DNA of 64,000 nucleotides from Thermoplasmata archaeon (GCA_027314165.1 DAHVCH010000003.1:113205-177204); one strand, 5' to 3'. Counted from the first letter of the stretch, positions 25,917 through 34,056 are shown. A program made the numbers and translations. Notes: generated by a model not told the origin, from the letters alone.

Positions 25917-27122
25917 ATGACCCGCGGTCGGGTCCCTGCCCCCACTCCCGAGATCTCTCCCGCCGCGGTGATGGCCTTCCGGGTCCGACGGCACCACCTC
26001 CTCGCCAGGGCTCCCCACGCGCAGCTTCTGGCCATTACGGGCCAGGTGGGCGGGGTGCAGGCTCAGGTCCTCTCGGCGGCGGGCCTCTCGCTCTGGGCCA
26101 GGATCGAGGGGGTACGGTCGGACGACGTGGACAAGGCGCTGATATCCAGCCGTCGCCTCGTCCGCGCCTGGTGCATGCGGCGGACGCTCCACCTGCTGCC
26201 GGCCCGTGACCTCGCGACCTTCGCTCGGGGCACGGCCAAGCGCGCGGAGCGGGACGTGCTCTGGCTGAAGAACCAGGGCGTGTCCGCCTCCCAGCTCGAC
26301 CTCCTGATGGAGGCGGTGCTCTCGATCCTCGAGGTCCCCTCCACCCGGGACGAGCTCGCGGTCGGGGTCGCCCGGTCCACGGGTGGTCGGGTCGTCGAGC
26401 AACGTGGTGGCGGATGGGGGAACGCGGCCCGGCTCTCCTGCGTCAAGTTCCAGGGTTTCACGTACCCCGCGCACTGGCTGCTCCATCTCGTCGGCGCGTT
26501 CGGAGCGGTCTGCTACGGGGAGGAGCGAGGGGGACAGCCCACGTACGTCCGGGGGGACCGATGGGTCCGGGGCTGGCGCGACGTCAAAGTCGAGGAAGCC
26601 GAGGAGACCCTCCTCCGCCGGTACCTCTCCGCGTACGGTCCAGCCTCGGCGGAGGACTTCTCAAGTTGGACGGGGATGAGGCTCCGCGACGCGAGGGAGG
26701 TCTGGCAACGCGTGGGGGACGAGATCGTTCCCGCCTCGTTGGAGGGGCGGGTCGCAGGGGTCCTTCGCCAGGACGTGCGGGAGCTCGGGCGCGAGCTCAC
26801 GGGCGAGGACCTCCCCTCCGTGAGGCTCCTGCCGTACTTCGACGTCTTCCTGCTCGGACACCGAAGCAAGCGGCACCTTCTTGCGGCCGAGCACCACGGC
26901 AAGGTCTACCGCCCCCACGGGTGGGTGGCCCCCGCAGTGCTCCTCGACGGGAAGGTCGCTGGGGTGTGGGAGCATGCGATGCGCCGCGACCGGCTGACCG
27001 TCACCGTCCACCCGCTGCGCGGCCCCCCCACGGTGCCGCGGTCCCAGCTGCAGCAGGAGGTGTCCCGGCTCGGACGCTACCTAGGCGCGACCGGCTCGGA
27101 CCTCCGGATGCGGCAGGGTTGA
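25917..27122 (+). CDS. Winged-helix DNA-binding domain protein (HTH_42 / AlkX-YcaQ-like)
   Basis: A 401-residue protein with the hallmarks of the winged-helix superfamily that includes DNA glycosylases AlkX/YcaQ. These include an N-terminal FRVRRHHLLARAP followed by ITGQVGGVQAQVLSAAGLSLWAR, then LVRAWCMRRTLHLLPARDL, a middle YLSAYGPASAEDFSSWTGMRLRDAREVW block, and RLLPYFDVFLLGHRSKRHLL. In this superfamily the middle QAQ segment and the late YFD block are diagnostic. Possible roles are repair of bulky or crosslinked DNA, or DNA binding. Glycosylase activity cannot be concluded from sequence alone. It is separated from the broken methyltransferase by 80 nt and has its own TATA box. Confidence 0.8.
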   Translation: MTRGRVPAPTPEISPAAVMAFRVRRHHLLARAPHAQLLAITGQVGGVQAQVLSAAGLSLWARIEGVRSDDVDKALISSRRLVRAWCMRRTLHLLPARDLATFARGTAKRAERDVLWLKNQGVSASQLDLLMEAVLSILEVPSTRDELAVGVARSTGGRVVEQRGGGWGNAARLSCVKFQGFTYPAHWLLHLVGAFGAVCYGEERGGQPTYVRGDRWVRGWRDVKVEEAEETLLRRYLSAYGPASAEDFSSWTGMRLRDAREVWQRVGDEIVPASLEGRVAGVLRQDVRELGRELTGEDLPSVRLLPYFDVFLLGHRSKRHLLAAEHHGKVYRPHGWVAPAVLLDGKVAGVWEHAMRRDRLTVTVHPLRGPPTVPRSQLQQEVSRLGRYLGATGSDLRMRQG

Positions 27123-27191
27123 GCCTCCTCGCTTCGGGACCGGCGTTGCGAGCCGTCCCTCCCGGTCTTGTCTGGGAACGCGGCACCTGAA

Positions 27192-27857
27192 CTATCGCTT
27201 GGACCTCAGGCGCTTGGAAGCGTAGGCCCGGGAATCGTTGGCCACGCGCCGGAACTGTGCCCGCTGCTCCTCGCGGCTTTTCTGAGTGGGGGGGAAAAGC
27301 TCGCGCTCGTACGCGGGAGATGGCCCTTCACGCCGATCCTCCCGAGCGAGGGTCCCTCCCCCGCCCGGGCCCGTCGTGCGAAGCCTCGGGCCCTGGATCA
27401 TCTCGTCGAGCCACCGTACCTCTTCGCCCTCTCCCATCTCCTCGGCGATGCGTCGCGCTTCGAGCAGGTGACGGCGGGTCGATCCGGGGTCGGTGGTTGC
27501 GCTCGCGGCGGCGAGCTCCTCCTCGTAGATGGGCCTCAGGACGCTCCTGCGCACCTCCGACAGCACGGAACGGACCACGACGATGTCCGGCCCGTGGGCG
27601 GACGGCTCGGCGACGGAAAGGGCGGCCCTCAGCTCCGTCTCGGCGTCCGTCACGTCGCGCCTCCTCAGGGAGCGCGCGGCGTGGTGCAGGTGGTAGGCGA
27701 ACCGTTGCTCCCCGGTCTTGCAGGCGCCGATCCCGAACAGGCGGGCCATGACCGACACGCGGCGACGCAGGGCACCCAGTCGGTCGGCGAGCTCGCGCGC
27801 GGAACGGACGGAACCGGGCCCCTTGGGGGGACGCTGGAGCATGGTCGGTAGGCCCAT
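27192..27857 (-). CDS. Hypothetical protein
   Basis: A 221-residue helical, charged protein that I do not recognise. It contains ARELADRLGALRRRVSVMARLFG, FAYHLHHAARSLRRRDVTDAETELRAAL, a regular helical run to RRIAEEMGEGEEVRWLDEMI, a Gly-rich linker and a basic tail ending ASKRLRSKR. It may be a TPR-like or all-helical cytoplasmic protein, possibly nucleic-acid binding because of the tail. The start is ATG 27857; ATG 27842 is also possible. Confidence 0.65.
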   Translation of the reverse strand: MGLPTMLQRPPKGPGSVRSARELADRLGALRRRVSVMARLFGIGACKTGEQRFAYHLHHAARSLRRRDVTDAETELRAALSVAEPSAHGPDIVVVRSVLSEVRRSVLRPIYEEELAAASATTDPGSTRRHLLEARRIAEEMGEGEEVRWLDEMIQGPRLRTTGPGGGGTLAREDRREGPSPAYERELFPPTQKSREEQRAQFRRVANDSRAYASKRLRSKR

Positions 27858-27934
27858 GGAATTCCGACCCTGGCTTGAACGTGTCGAGCCCCAACCAGGG
27901 GCGAGCCTCGGGACGTTCGGGGCGCCCTACGACG

Positions 27935-28384
27935 TCATGACGTGTGAGAGGTCTCGACGGACCGTGAGCCCCCTTCGGCCTGGGAAAGCTCCCGGGCCAG
28001 CTCCTCGACCCGGCGGCGAAGGCCGTCGCGCACGCGCCGGAACCCCTCGTCCTCGAGCTTGGCAGGGTCCGGGAGCCCCCAGTCCCTGAGCTCCAGGGTC
28101 TTGAGCTGGGCCGGACACTTCTCGCTGTCCAGGCATCCCATCGTCACGCGGACGCTGGAGCCCGTCATCATGGGTGTCGTGAGCGGCTGGGGCGGGTGCG
28201 AGGGCAGCTCGAGCCCGATCTCGGCCAGCATCCTGGCGGTCCTCGGATTGGGAGCTCCCGCGGGCTCGGTGCCCGCAGAGGTGGCGCGCCACCCATCCGG
28301 TGCTCGGGCGTTGAACATGGCCTCCGCCATGAGCGAACGGCACGCGTTCTCGACGCAGATGAACAGCACCGTCCTCTGGGGCAC
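27935..28384 (-). CDS. arsC: Arsenate reductase / low-molecular-weight phosphatase family (ArsC type)
   Basis: This 149-residue protein has the phosphatase-loop VLFICVENACRSLMAEA with Cys10 and Arg16 (C-x5-R), a second loop MTMGCLDSEKC-type segment (Cys84, Cys90) and the catalytic acid in WGLPDPAK (Asp106). The extra cysteine pair is the signature of thioredoxin-coupled arsenate reductases of the LMW-PTP fold, which reduce As(V) to As(III). A plain tyrosine phosphatase is less likely. It starts 6 nt after a stop that closes an ArsM-like C-terminal fragment, which supports an arsenic context. Confidence 0.88.
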   Translation of the reverse strand: MPQRTVLFICVENACRSLMAEAMFNARAPDGWRATSAGTEPAGAPNPRTARMLAEIGLELPSHPPQPLTTPMMTGSSVRVTMGCLDSEKCPAQLKTLELRDWGLPDPAKLEDEGFRRVRDGLRRRVEELARELSQAEGGSRSVETSHTS

Positions 28385-28390
28385 GGCGAC

Positions 28391-28618
28391 TCACTTCCCG
28401 GGCTTCTTGGCCCGGATGTCGGCCGAGTACACACCAAGGCCGGATGGGCCCTTGAGGGAGGGGGAGTCCGAGCCGGAGCCCTTGAGGTCGACCTGTACGT
28501 CGGTGAACCCGACCCCCTTCAGGATGCGCTTCACCTCCACCAGCTGGAGCGCCCCCGACGCGCAGGCCGAGCACTGACCGCAAACGCGAGTTCCTACGGG
28601 GAGTGAACCTCTCCGCAA
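28391..28618 (-). pseudogene. C-terminal fragment resembling arsenite methyltransferase (ArsM)
   Basis: The frame encodes VCGQCSACASGALQLVEVKRIL, GVGFTDVQVDLKG and ends GVYSADIRAKKPGK. In ArsM proteins the last about 70 residues hold a Cys-containing GAL segment, a GF-x-DV strand and an end reading SADIRAxKP, so this is the ArsM tail without the SAM-binding domain. The longest reasonable start is TTG 28618. Upstream the frame loses homology, and a divergent gene begins at 28661. It is probably a gene remnant; a stand-alone CxxC protein translated with arsC is the alternative. Confidence 0.6.
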
Positions 28619-28660
28619 GGCGCCGAAACGGTCAAAGGGGACTTCTTCCGATGATGCGGT

Positions 28661-28963
28661 GTGTCGACCCCGCTCCCTTCGGACACACCGCGGTGCCGCC
28701 AGTGCGGGATGCCTCTCGAGCGGGGCCAGCTCTACGGGGAGGGCCGGGGGACGGTCGGCACGCTCATCTGGGCACCGGACACCGCCTCGGGAACCCCCGC
28801 GCACGTGGGCGTGGTGATCTGGCCGGGATCCTTGCGGGGGCAGGAGATGCTCGACAAGGCAGCTCTCTCGGTCTTCAGCAGGCCCACGACCTTCCGCGGA
28901 TGGCGCTGTTCAGCGTGCCGACTCGTCGAGTTCCATTACCCTGGAGATGCTCGTTCGCCATAG
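28661..28963 (+). CDS. Small zinc-ribbon-like protein
   Basis: A 100-residue protein with two cysteine pairs, CRQCGMPLERGQ near the start and WRCSACRLVEFHYPG near the end, which would form one zinc ribbon. The middle (GTVGTLIWAPDTASG, HVGVVIWPGSL) looks beta-rich. This arrangement resembles small DUF6487/PF20097-type proteins of unknown function, a tentative match. GTG 28661 is the start. It is divergent from the ArsM-like fragment with a 42-nt spacer and marks the left border of the AT-richer island. Confidence 0.65.
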   Translation: MSTPLPSDTPRCRQCGMPLERGQLYGEGRGTVGTLIWAPDTASGTPAHVGVVIWPGSLRGQEMLDKAALSVFSRPTTFRGWRCSACRLVEFHYPGDARSP

Positions 28964-29071
28964 TTGGTCGCTGGTGTCGCCGATCGTGTAGTTCCCGTAG
29001 CCCATCCCGGTGAAGTCCCCCCAGCCGGAATGCAGCGTGACGCCGGTGCCCCCGGGGGTGGTGGGGACAGC

Positions 29072-29988
29072 TCAGCTTCCCTTGGTTCGGGAGGTAGCGA
29101 GGCGGCGTAGGGTCTCTTTGAGATCTCCGTAGAGCCGGGGATCGAGGAAGTATCCCTGAGCGACCAACCGGTCGAGGTCCTCTTGCGCTTGGGCGGTGGT
29201 TATCGTTCCCGCCCTGGTCCCTTCCAGGTCTCCTCGAGGTTGGCCCTCAGGAGACGGGCCTTGCGGACGAAGCAGTAGAGGACGGTGTCCCGTGCGTCCC
29301 GCCAGCGCGCGACGGTGGCGAAAGGGATGGACTCGACCAGGAAGTACTTCTCCCGCCTCTTCAGGTGGGACGGTGGCAGGTTCTCGACCACCCGACGGTG
29401 GCGGTCCAGGTCGGGGGAGGCCAGCATGGCCTCCCGGGCCATGGTGAGGAGGTTCGCCTTGCCCTTCCAGACCGGGGGATACTGACGGAGGCGCTGGGCC
29501 GCCTCAGCCTTCCGGACCAGGGGGAGGTCCCGGAGGGCGACCCCGAGGTCGTTCTCCAGCGCGACGAGCCGTCCCTCTCGCCGCTGGCCGGTGACCTCGG
29601 TCCTCGCTGACCGCACGAGCCGCCCAAGGGGGCCCTCCAAGGGGACGATGACACGGAGACCCAGGAGGTGCTGACGAGCCGCCCGCCGGAGGTCCGCATC
29701 ACGCAGGTCGGGGTCGATGTCTCCTCTCTGGAGAGCTTACACGAGGGTCTTGCGCAACCAAGACGGAGGGCGGCGATGCACGCCCTGCTGACGGAAGTAC
29801 GCGGTGACACGATGAGCGAGGGCATCGGGGTTGAGGGGCGGGGTGAGGCCCCGGAGCTCCGGGCCCATGTGAGCACGAGCGCGATCGAGAGCCTTGGAGA
29901 AATCGCGGTGGCGGACCTTACCGTGGAGGGACCACAAGCGGTAGATGACGCGGAAGTAGGCGCCACGTTGACGGTCGCGTGTCCCCAA
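29072..29988 (-). pseudogene. Decayed gene of unknown family (nonsense codon and frameshift)
   Basis: Three consecutive pieces on the minus strand look like one broken gene. Piece 1 (29988-29740) is RDRQRGAYFRVIYRLWSLHG to WLRKTLV, closed by TAA at 29737. Piece 2 continues in the same frame (GDIDPDLRDADLRRAARQHLLG to LRANLEETWKG) until a stop at 29200. Piece 3, in another frame, encodes AQEDLDRLVAQGYFLDPRLYG and ends at 29072. Together they would be about 300 residues. No motif identifies the family. Just beyond the last stop (about 28,970-29,065, minus) a short stretch reads GGTGVTLHSGWGDFTGMGYG, which may be another fragment. Confidence 0.5.
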
Positions 29989-30276
29989 GACTTCCGGGGG
30001 GACAGGTCCAGGCGCTGAAAAGGTCAGCCGCGATAGGAGAATCCGCGAGAAGTTTCAATATTCGTCACCAAGACAAGCCTGAGACCTGGAAGGCCGGACT
30101 TAATGCCCGCGCCCTCGAGAATCGCTGACGTGCGTCGAATCTCGTACGAGGAGAGATGGCCTGGTACGAAGCTCAGGGTAGAACGCTGTCAGTCCCAACC
30201 AGATTCCGCCAAAGTAGTGACACGTACATCGGATGAATCCCCGCTACGAACTTAGGAGTCTTGGGTCTCAACCGGG
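29989..30276. other. AT-richer, gene-free spacer in the island
   Basis: No open frame with coding character is visible on either strand. Base composition drops to roughly half G+C, unlike the flanking chromosome. I see no terminal inverted repeats or transposase remnant. Confidence 0.5.
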
Positions 30277-30552
30277 TCACTTGGGTAGGCGCTCGTAGAC
30301 AGACCTTCGGGGTCCGAAGCGCACGAAGCGTGCTTCGTGCCCATCCCATCTGAACACCCCGCGGTAGATTCCCACTTTGAGGGTCCAGAGATTATCTCCA
30401 CCTTCGAGAGCGTGGGCGTCCCAGTGACCTGGCAGCCTGAGTCGTGGGGCTTGGGTCATTTCCAACAAGAGGTGGTCGAACCCCTCCTTGACCGATGGCG
30501 GGAGGCGCCGGAAGGATGTTATCCCTTCCGGACTCACGGTCACGTGGACCAT
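30277..30552 (-). CDS. RelE/ParE-family toxin
   Basis: This 91-residue protein has the compact RelE fold pattern: TSFRRLPPSVKEGFDHLLLEM as the N-terminal helices, then LWTLKVGIYRGVFRWDGHEARFVRFGPRRSVYERL, which matches the strand core LWRLRVGxYRVIFRW...GxRxxVY of RelE/ParE toxins. Conserved basic residues in that core are present. Its ATG abuts the stop codon of the antitoxin gene, the usual order for such operons. Likely role: mRNA cleavage at the ribosome or gyrase inhibition, balanced by the antitoxin. Confidence 0.85.
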   Translation of the reverse strand: MVHVTVSPEGITSFRRLPPSVKEGFDHLLLEMTQAPRLRLPGHWDAHALEGGDNLWTLKVGIYRGVFRWDGHEARFVRFGPRRSVYERLPK

Positions 30553-30771
30553 TCAGTCCTTCCGGAGTCCCAAGCGGCTCCTCGCTTCTAGGTAGGGCAC
30601 CGCTGGCCGTTCGAGTTCCTTCCGAACCCAGTCGAGGAACCTCTCAGGAGGGACAGCGTCCATGAGCTCCTCGAGAACTTCAGCATAGGTCTTCCCCCCC
30701 GCCTTGTACATCTTGAGCCGCGAGAGGACAGAGTTGGGCACGGTGATGGTTGTGGGGGGATCTGTGATCAT
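30553..30771 (-). CDS. Antitoxin with N-terminal DNA-binding region (VapB/RHH-like)
   Basis: A 72-residue protein. TTITVPNSVLSRLKMYKAGGKTYAEVLEELMD resembles the short beta strand plus two helices of archaeal antitoxins of the VapB/ribbon-helix-helix kind. The C-terminal half (RFLDWVRKELERPAVPYLEARSRLGL) would bind the toxin. ATG 30771 is preferred over the longer frame because a TATA box lies about 25 nt upstream, giving a leaderless mRNA. The stop codon is directly followed by the toxin start. Confidence 0.8.
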   Translation of the reverse strand: MITDPPTTITVPNSVLSRLKMYKAGGKTYAEVLEELMDAVPPERFLDWVRKELERPAVPYLEARSRLGLRKD

Positions 30772-30790
30772 CGCTAAAATATTGAAACAA

Positions 30791-30800
30791 TTATAGATAA
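30791..30800 (-). promoter_or_regulatory. TATA box of the relBE-type operon
   Basis: TTATCTATAA on the minus strand is itself near-symmetric, centred about 25 nt before ATG 30771. The symmetry could also serve autoregulation by the antitoxin. Confidence 0.6.
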
Positions 30801-30939
30801 CAATTGCCGCCCAAGAGCCTGTCCGATACCTCCTAGTGCTGGTTGATGCAGCCATCCTCGACGCTCAGAATCCCGCATGAGCCGGGGCGGACTCACAAGC
30901 AAACGGGTTTGAGTCTCCCCAAGAATCCCCTTCCAGTCA

Positions 30940-31344
30940 TCAACCGAGATGTTGCTCGACCCATCGAAGGACACGGTCGGCTTGGGCGACGACCCTCTCC
31001 GCCTCCCCGGCTGATAGGCCATCTCCACCGTACTCCACCCGATTTTTGAGGTCGAGAACGGAGAGTACCTGGCGGGTAACCGCCTCAAGTCCTTCGGTCG
31101 GACTGTTGAGCATCACCCGAACCACGTCGCGGTGGTCCTCCCCCTTGTTCCTGAGGCCCAGCCGACGGACGGTGAACGCGTCGCAGGCTGAGATGACGGT
31201 GTGGATCGCTGCGAGCCCCGCGCCTGAATATCGCATGTCGTCTATCGCCGATTTGGCCATTGCCGCGAATTCTTGGGCTTTGGACAAGTAGGCCGGGGAT
31301 TCCCTTGGGGCGACCTGTTCGGTCCTGGGGGGGGGGCGCGTCAT
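30940..31344 (-). CDS. HEPN-domain protein paired with an MNT nucleotidyltransferase
   Basis: This 134-residue all-helical protein (YLSKAQEFAAMAKSAIDDM, LAAIHTVISACDAFTVRRLG, HRDVVRVMLNSP, then EYGGDGLSAGEAERVVAQADRVLRWVE) has the size and helix pattern of the HEPN family. Its N-terminal signature for archaeal HEPN, AxxYxxxA plus H-x-V-I-S-A-x-D, is clear. Catalytic HEPN toxins have an R-x4-6-H motif. Here the region GEDHRDVV holds a His but no perfect R-x4-H, so ribonuclease activity is uncertain. The ATG overlaps the MNT stop codon (ATGA), giving a coupled two-gene unit. Confidence 0.78.
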   Translation of the reverse strand: MTRPPPRTEQVAPRESPAYLSKAQEFAAMAKSAIDDMRYSGAGLAAIHTVISACDAFTVRRLGLRNKGEDHRDVVRVMLNSPTEGLEAVTRQVLSVLDLKNRVEYGGDGLSAGEAERVVAQADRVLRWVEQHLG

Positions 31345-31934
31345 GGGTCCCTCAACAAGTCCAAACCCTCTCTCTGCACAGTCGCGAGGAAGCTCGGACT
31401 GATGCGCTCACGCAGATCTTCCCGGGTGACGAGAATGGGAGACAGGACGAGTCCGTATCGGTCTCGAACCTTGCGGCGGACAGAGAAAAGCTGGTCCTCC
31501 ACAGCATCCCGATCGGACGCACGGCGAAGCTCAACGAGTATGTCCACATCGCTCCAGCCCTTCTCGTCACCTCGAGCGACGGAGCCGAACAACACGGCCC
31601 GGCGTACTCCCGAACAACGGAGCCCCTGCCTCAGGTCCCGCATGAGATCCCCCTCGAGTCGTTCCTCCGCCTCGAACAGGGCGCGAAGGGGTGCGAGCAT
31701 GGCGTTGTTCGGTTCGAGCGACCACAGATGAGTGCGGCCCATGACCCGACGGTCGACGATCCCCTCCGCCTCGAGGATCGCCAACGCGCGTTGGACGTGG
31801 GACAGGGCCAGTCGCCCGCTGTGGGCGAGGTCGGGGGCAGAGAACGGTTCTCCCGGAGATCGGGAGAGTACGCGCAGGACGTGGAGGATGCCCTTCCCTC
31901 TCAATAGGTCATCCAGCGGTCGATGGATTCTCAT
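31341..31934 (-). CDS. Winged-helix/MNT nucleotidyltransferase fusion (antitoxin of HEPN pair)
   Basis: A 197-residue protein. Residues 1-75 form a winged helix (GILHVLRVLSRSPGEPFSAPDLA, then LSHVQRALAILEAEGIVDRRV), and residues about 105-197 an MNT nucleotidyltransferase with the diagnostic VLFGSVARGDEKGWSDVDILV (Gly117-Ser118, Asp129, Asp131). MNT proteins neutralise HEPN partners, in known cases by AMPylating them. The fused DNA-binding domain suggests that it also represses its own operon, fitting the perfect palindrome just upstream. ATG 31934 (after an in-frame TTG 31937) lies about 26 nt from the TATA part of that palindrome. Confidence 0.85.
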   Translation of the reverse strand: MRIHRPLDDLLRGKGILHVLRVLSRSPGEPFSAPDLAHSGRLALSHVQRALAILEAEGIVDRRVMGRTHLWSLEPNNAMLAPLRALFEAEERLEGDLMRDLRQGLRCSGVRRAVLFGSVARGDEKGWSDVDILVELRRASDRDAVEDQLFSVRRKVRDRYGLVLSPILVTREDLRERISPSFLATVQREGLDLLRDP

Positions 31935-31943
31935 CAACCAAGA

Positions 31944-31963
31944 TATAGGTCAAACGACCTATA
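31944..31963. promoter_or_regulatory. Perfect palindromic operator overlapping the TATA box of the MNT-HEPN operon
   Basis: TATAGGTC-AAAC-GACCTATA: 8-bp arms with no mismatch and a 4-nt spacer. The distal arm overlaps the minus-strand TATA (TTTATAGG), centred about 26-28 nt before ATG 31934. A dimeric winged-helix protein bound here would block TBP, so autorepression by the MNT fusion is the natural reading. Confidence 0.75.
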
Positions 31964-31974
31964 AAGAGGTTGAA

Positions 31975-32047
31975 TGGGCCGGGGCGGATTCGAACCGCCG
32001 ATCTGCGCGTTGTAAGCGCGCCGTCTTCACCCCTGGACTACCGGCCC
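31975..32047 (-). tRNA. trnV: tRNA-Val (anticodon UAC)
   Basis: The reverse strand folds into a complete 73-nt cloverleaf. The acceptor stem GGGCCGG pairs with CCGGCCC over 7 bp with discriminator A. There is a 5-bp anticodon stem GCGCG/CGCGC around the loop CTTACAA (anticodon UAC, valine) and a 5-bp T stem GGCGG/CCGCC with loop TTCGAAT. CCA is not encoded. It lies 29 nt downstream of arcS on the same strand, and its 3' end faces the AT-richer island, a common integration position. Confidence 0.95.
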
Positions 32048-32076
32048 TCGGACCGGGCAGGGGCGGACCCGGTACA

Positions 32077-33939
32077 TCAACCGGCCGTTCGGGGAGTGTC
32101 CGCCGGGGCGGGCTCGGAGGCGTCCGTCGCACCGGCCCGTCCCTCTCCGTGAGCGCGGTGCCTCACCTTGACCACCAGACCCCGGGGTAGCCGGCCCATC
32201 CAGGGCCCGGGGACGCGGGACTCGCCCACGCCAAGCACCTCCCCGTTCCGCACCAGGATCACGTCGTCCCCGATGCGGAGCTCGGGGTCGGCCTCCAGGA
32301 CGCCCGGGGCGAAGAGGTCGCCTCGCAGCTCGACCCCGCCGCGGACCTGCACCCGGCTCCCTCGCGCGTCCGCGAGGACCTTCCGTGCTCCCGGGACCGT
32401 GAGGCGCCAGAGCCCGACCTCCTCCCTCCATGTGGCGAGGTCCTCCTTGGCGGGGGAGAAGAGGTGCTGGAACCAGGGCCGGCCCATCAGGCGGACCCCG
32501 TCCTCGAAGAGGCGGTCGGCCATCGGGGCCCCGAACTGGAACTGGGCGATCGACCGCAGCTCCTCCCGGACCCGGGCCAACGGCCCTCCGGGGGGTCCGC
32601 GCGCCCCCGAGGCGTGCGCGGTCCGCAGGGCGCTCGCGAGATGGGCCAGGGAGGCCCCCGAGGTGGTCGAGTCGCCCTCCACCGTCCATGGGACCTTCTC
32701 CGGAGGCAAGAGGTCCTCGAGCCAACGGTACTCCTCTCGAGGGAGGTGCACGACCGTGTGCTCGTAGCCTCCGCTCCGCTGCAGATGCCCGAGCGCATCC
32801 CGTACCCATCCGCGCTCGTCCTCGTCCCAGCTGCCGGTGACCGGGATGTCGTAGTTCCGCGCCGGGTAGAAGCTCTCGAGCTCGCGGGGGACGATCCCGA
32901 GCGGGGAGGTCACGGAACCCCAGTGGATGCCGAGGCCTCCCGGGACGCCCTCGATCGCGTGAGCGATGCGGCGGTGGCTGGGCGAGTTGGCGTACGGTTT
33001 GGTCATGGAGCAGGGCACGAGCAGGAGCGTCCGCTTCGACGGAGGCGGTCGGTAGCGCGTGAGGAGACGGCGCCGGAACCTCTCCACCTCCGGTCGGCGG
33101 AGCGCCTCCTTCGTGGTGTAGGGCCGGGTCCCCGAGCCCACGATCGGGGTGTGCGCCTCCTGGAAGGGGCCCCCTATCCCATCGAAGTACCGCAGGACCT
33201 CTCCACGCTTCGGCTCGGGCACGAGCCGGGCCTCGACGAGCTCCCGGAGACGTCCCGCCCGGGCATACCGTCGGACCAGGGCGAGCTCGGAGAGGTAGTC
33301 CCCCGCCAGCGTCTTCCCCCTCTCGCCGAGGGTCCGTTCCTCCCCGCCGGCCTCCTCCAGTCCCTCCGCGTCCGCGGAGAGGAACGCTCCGTCGGCCATG
33401 GCGAAGAGCCCCTCGGTCGAGTCAAGGAGGTCGAGGCCGAGCGCGTAGAGCTCGGAGAGCCGTCCGGGGGTCGCCACCCGGGGAGCCCAGATCATCGGGG
33501 CCGGGCCGGCGACCTCCCGCAGCTCGATCGCCTCCCGCACGAAGCGCTCGCTGTCGGTCCAGGCCGCGCGGGCGTTGAGCCAGACCACCAGGTCGTACGT
33601 GCCTTGCCGGAGCTGAGCCTGCGCAGCCGCGGAGAGCGGCGTCCGCGCTCCGACGACGCGCGGGGCCATCTCGAGCAGAGCCTCCTCCCCTCCGGCGACC
33701 TCGGGGGTGGCGACGGCGAACTGGAGGTCGAGCGCCTCCGTCCCCTGGACGAGCCGAAGGGCCCTCCGCATCCCGCCGGACGGGTCGCGCTCCTCCAGCC
33801 TCGCGGCCCCCGGGGGGAGCTCCAGCGGAGGGGAACCCCGAGGAGAAGCGAAGAGCAGCCCGGGCAGCGCGAGCCGGAGGCCCCCGACGGTGCCTTCTCC
33901 TACGAAGGCGGCCCCGTCGGACCTCAGAAGCGCGCGCAT
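32077..33939 (-). CDS. arcS: Archaeosine synthase ArcS (TgtA2-type, with PUA domain)
   Basis: A 620-residue protein related to tRNA-guanine transglycosylase but specialised to convert preQ0 at tRNA position 15 to archaeosine, using Lys and, in recent work, a radical-SAM partner. The defining motif PCSMTKPYANSPSHRR is at 309-324. Upstream domains are a TGT-like barrel remnant (VVWLNARAAWTDSERFVREAI, YDGIGGPF-type segment at 251-260). The C-terminal about 75 residues (ADARGSRVQVRGGVELRGDLFAPGVLEAD, DVILVRNGEVLGVGES) are a PUA RNA-binding domain. A tRNA gene follows directly. This gene is strong evidence for an archaeal host. Confidence 0.93.
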   Translation of the reverse strand: MRALLRSDGAAFVGEGTVGGLRLALPGLLFASPRGSPPLELPPGAARLEERDPSGGMRRALRLVQGTEALDLQFAVATPEVAGGEEALLEMAPRVVGARTPLSAAAQAQLRQGTYDLVVWLNARAAWTDSERFVREAIELREVAGPAPMIWAPRVATPGRLSELYALGLDLLDSTEGLFAMADGAFLSADAEGLEEAGGEERTLGERGKTLAGDYLSELALVRRYARAGRLRELVEARLVPEPKRGEVLRYFDGIGGPFQEAHTPIVGSGTRPYTTKEALRRPEVERFRRRLLTRYRPPPSKRTLLLVPCSMTKPYANSPSHRRIAHAIEGVPGGLGIHWGSVTSPLGIVPRELESFYPARNYDIPVTGSWDEDERGWVRDALGHLQRSGGYEHTVVHLPREEYRWLEDLLPPEKVPWTVEGDSTTSGASLAHLASALRTAHASGARGPPGGPLARVREELRSIAQFQFGAPMADRLFEDGVRLMGRPWFQHLFSPAKEDLATWREEVGLWRLTVPGARKVLADARGSRVQVRGGVELRGDLFAPGVLEADPELRIGDDVILVRNGEVLGVGESRVPGPWMGRLPRGLVVKVRHRAHGEGRAGATDASEPAPADTPRTAG

Positions 33940-34056
33940 GGGACAGGGTCAGCACGAAGGGGCTTGAAGCTCTTGGAAGGCGGGCGGAGAGGGGGCCCCC
34001 CCTGGGCCCCCATCTCGGAACAGGTTGGGAGACGTCGTCCGAACTTGGGAGAGGGC

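Noticed and set aside
28964..29071. Short minus-strand stretch reading like a surface-protein fragment (GVTLHSGWGDF)
   Set aside because: Only about 35 codons, no start, directly after a stop; too short to annotate as a gene, mentioned with the neighbouring pseudogene.
31944..31963. Palindrome considered as an integration attachment site
   Set aside because: It overlaps a TATA box and lies outside the tRNA; no second copy was found in the window, so an operator is the better reading.
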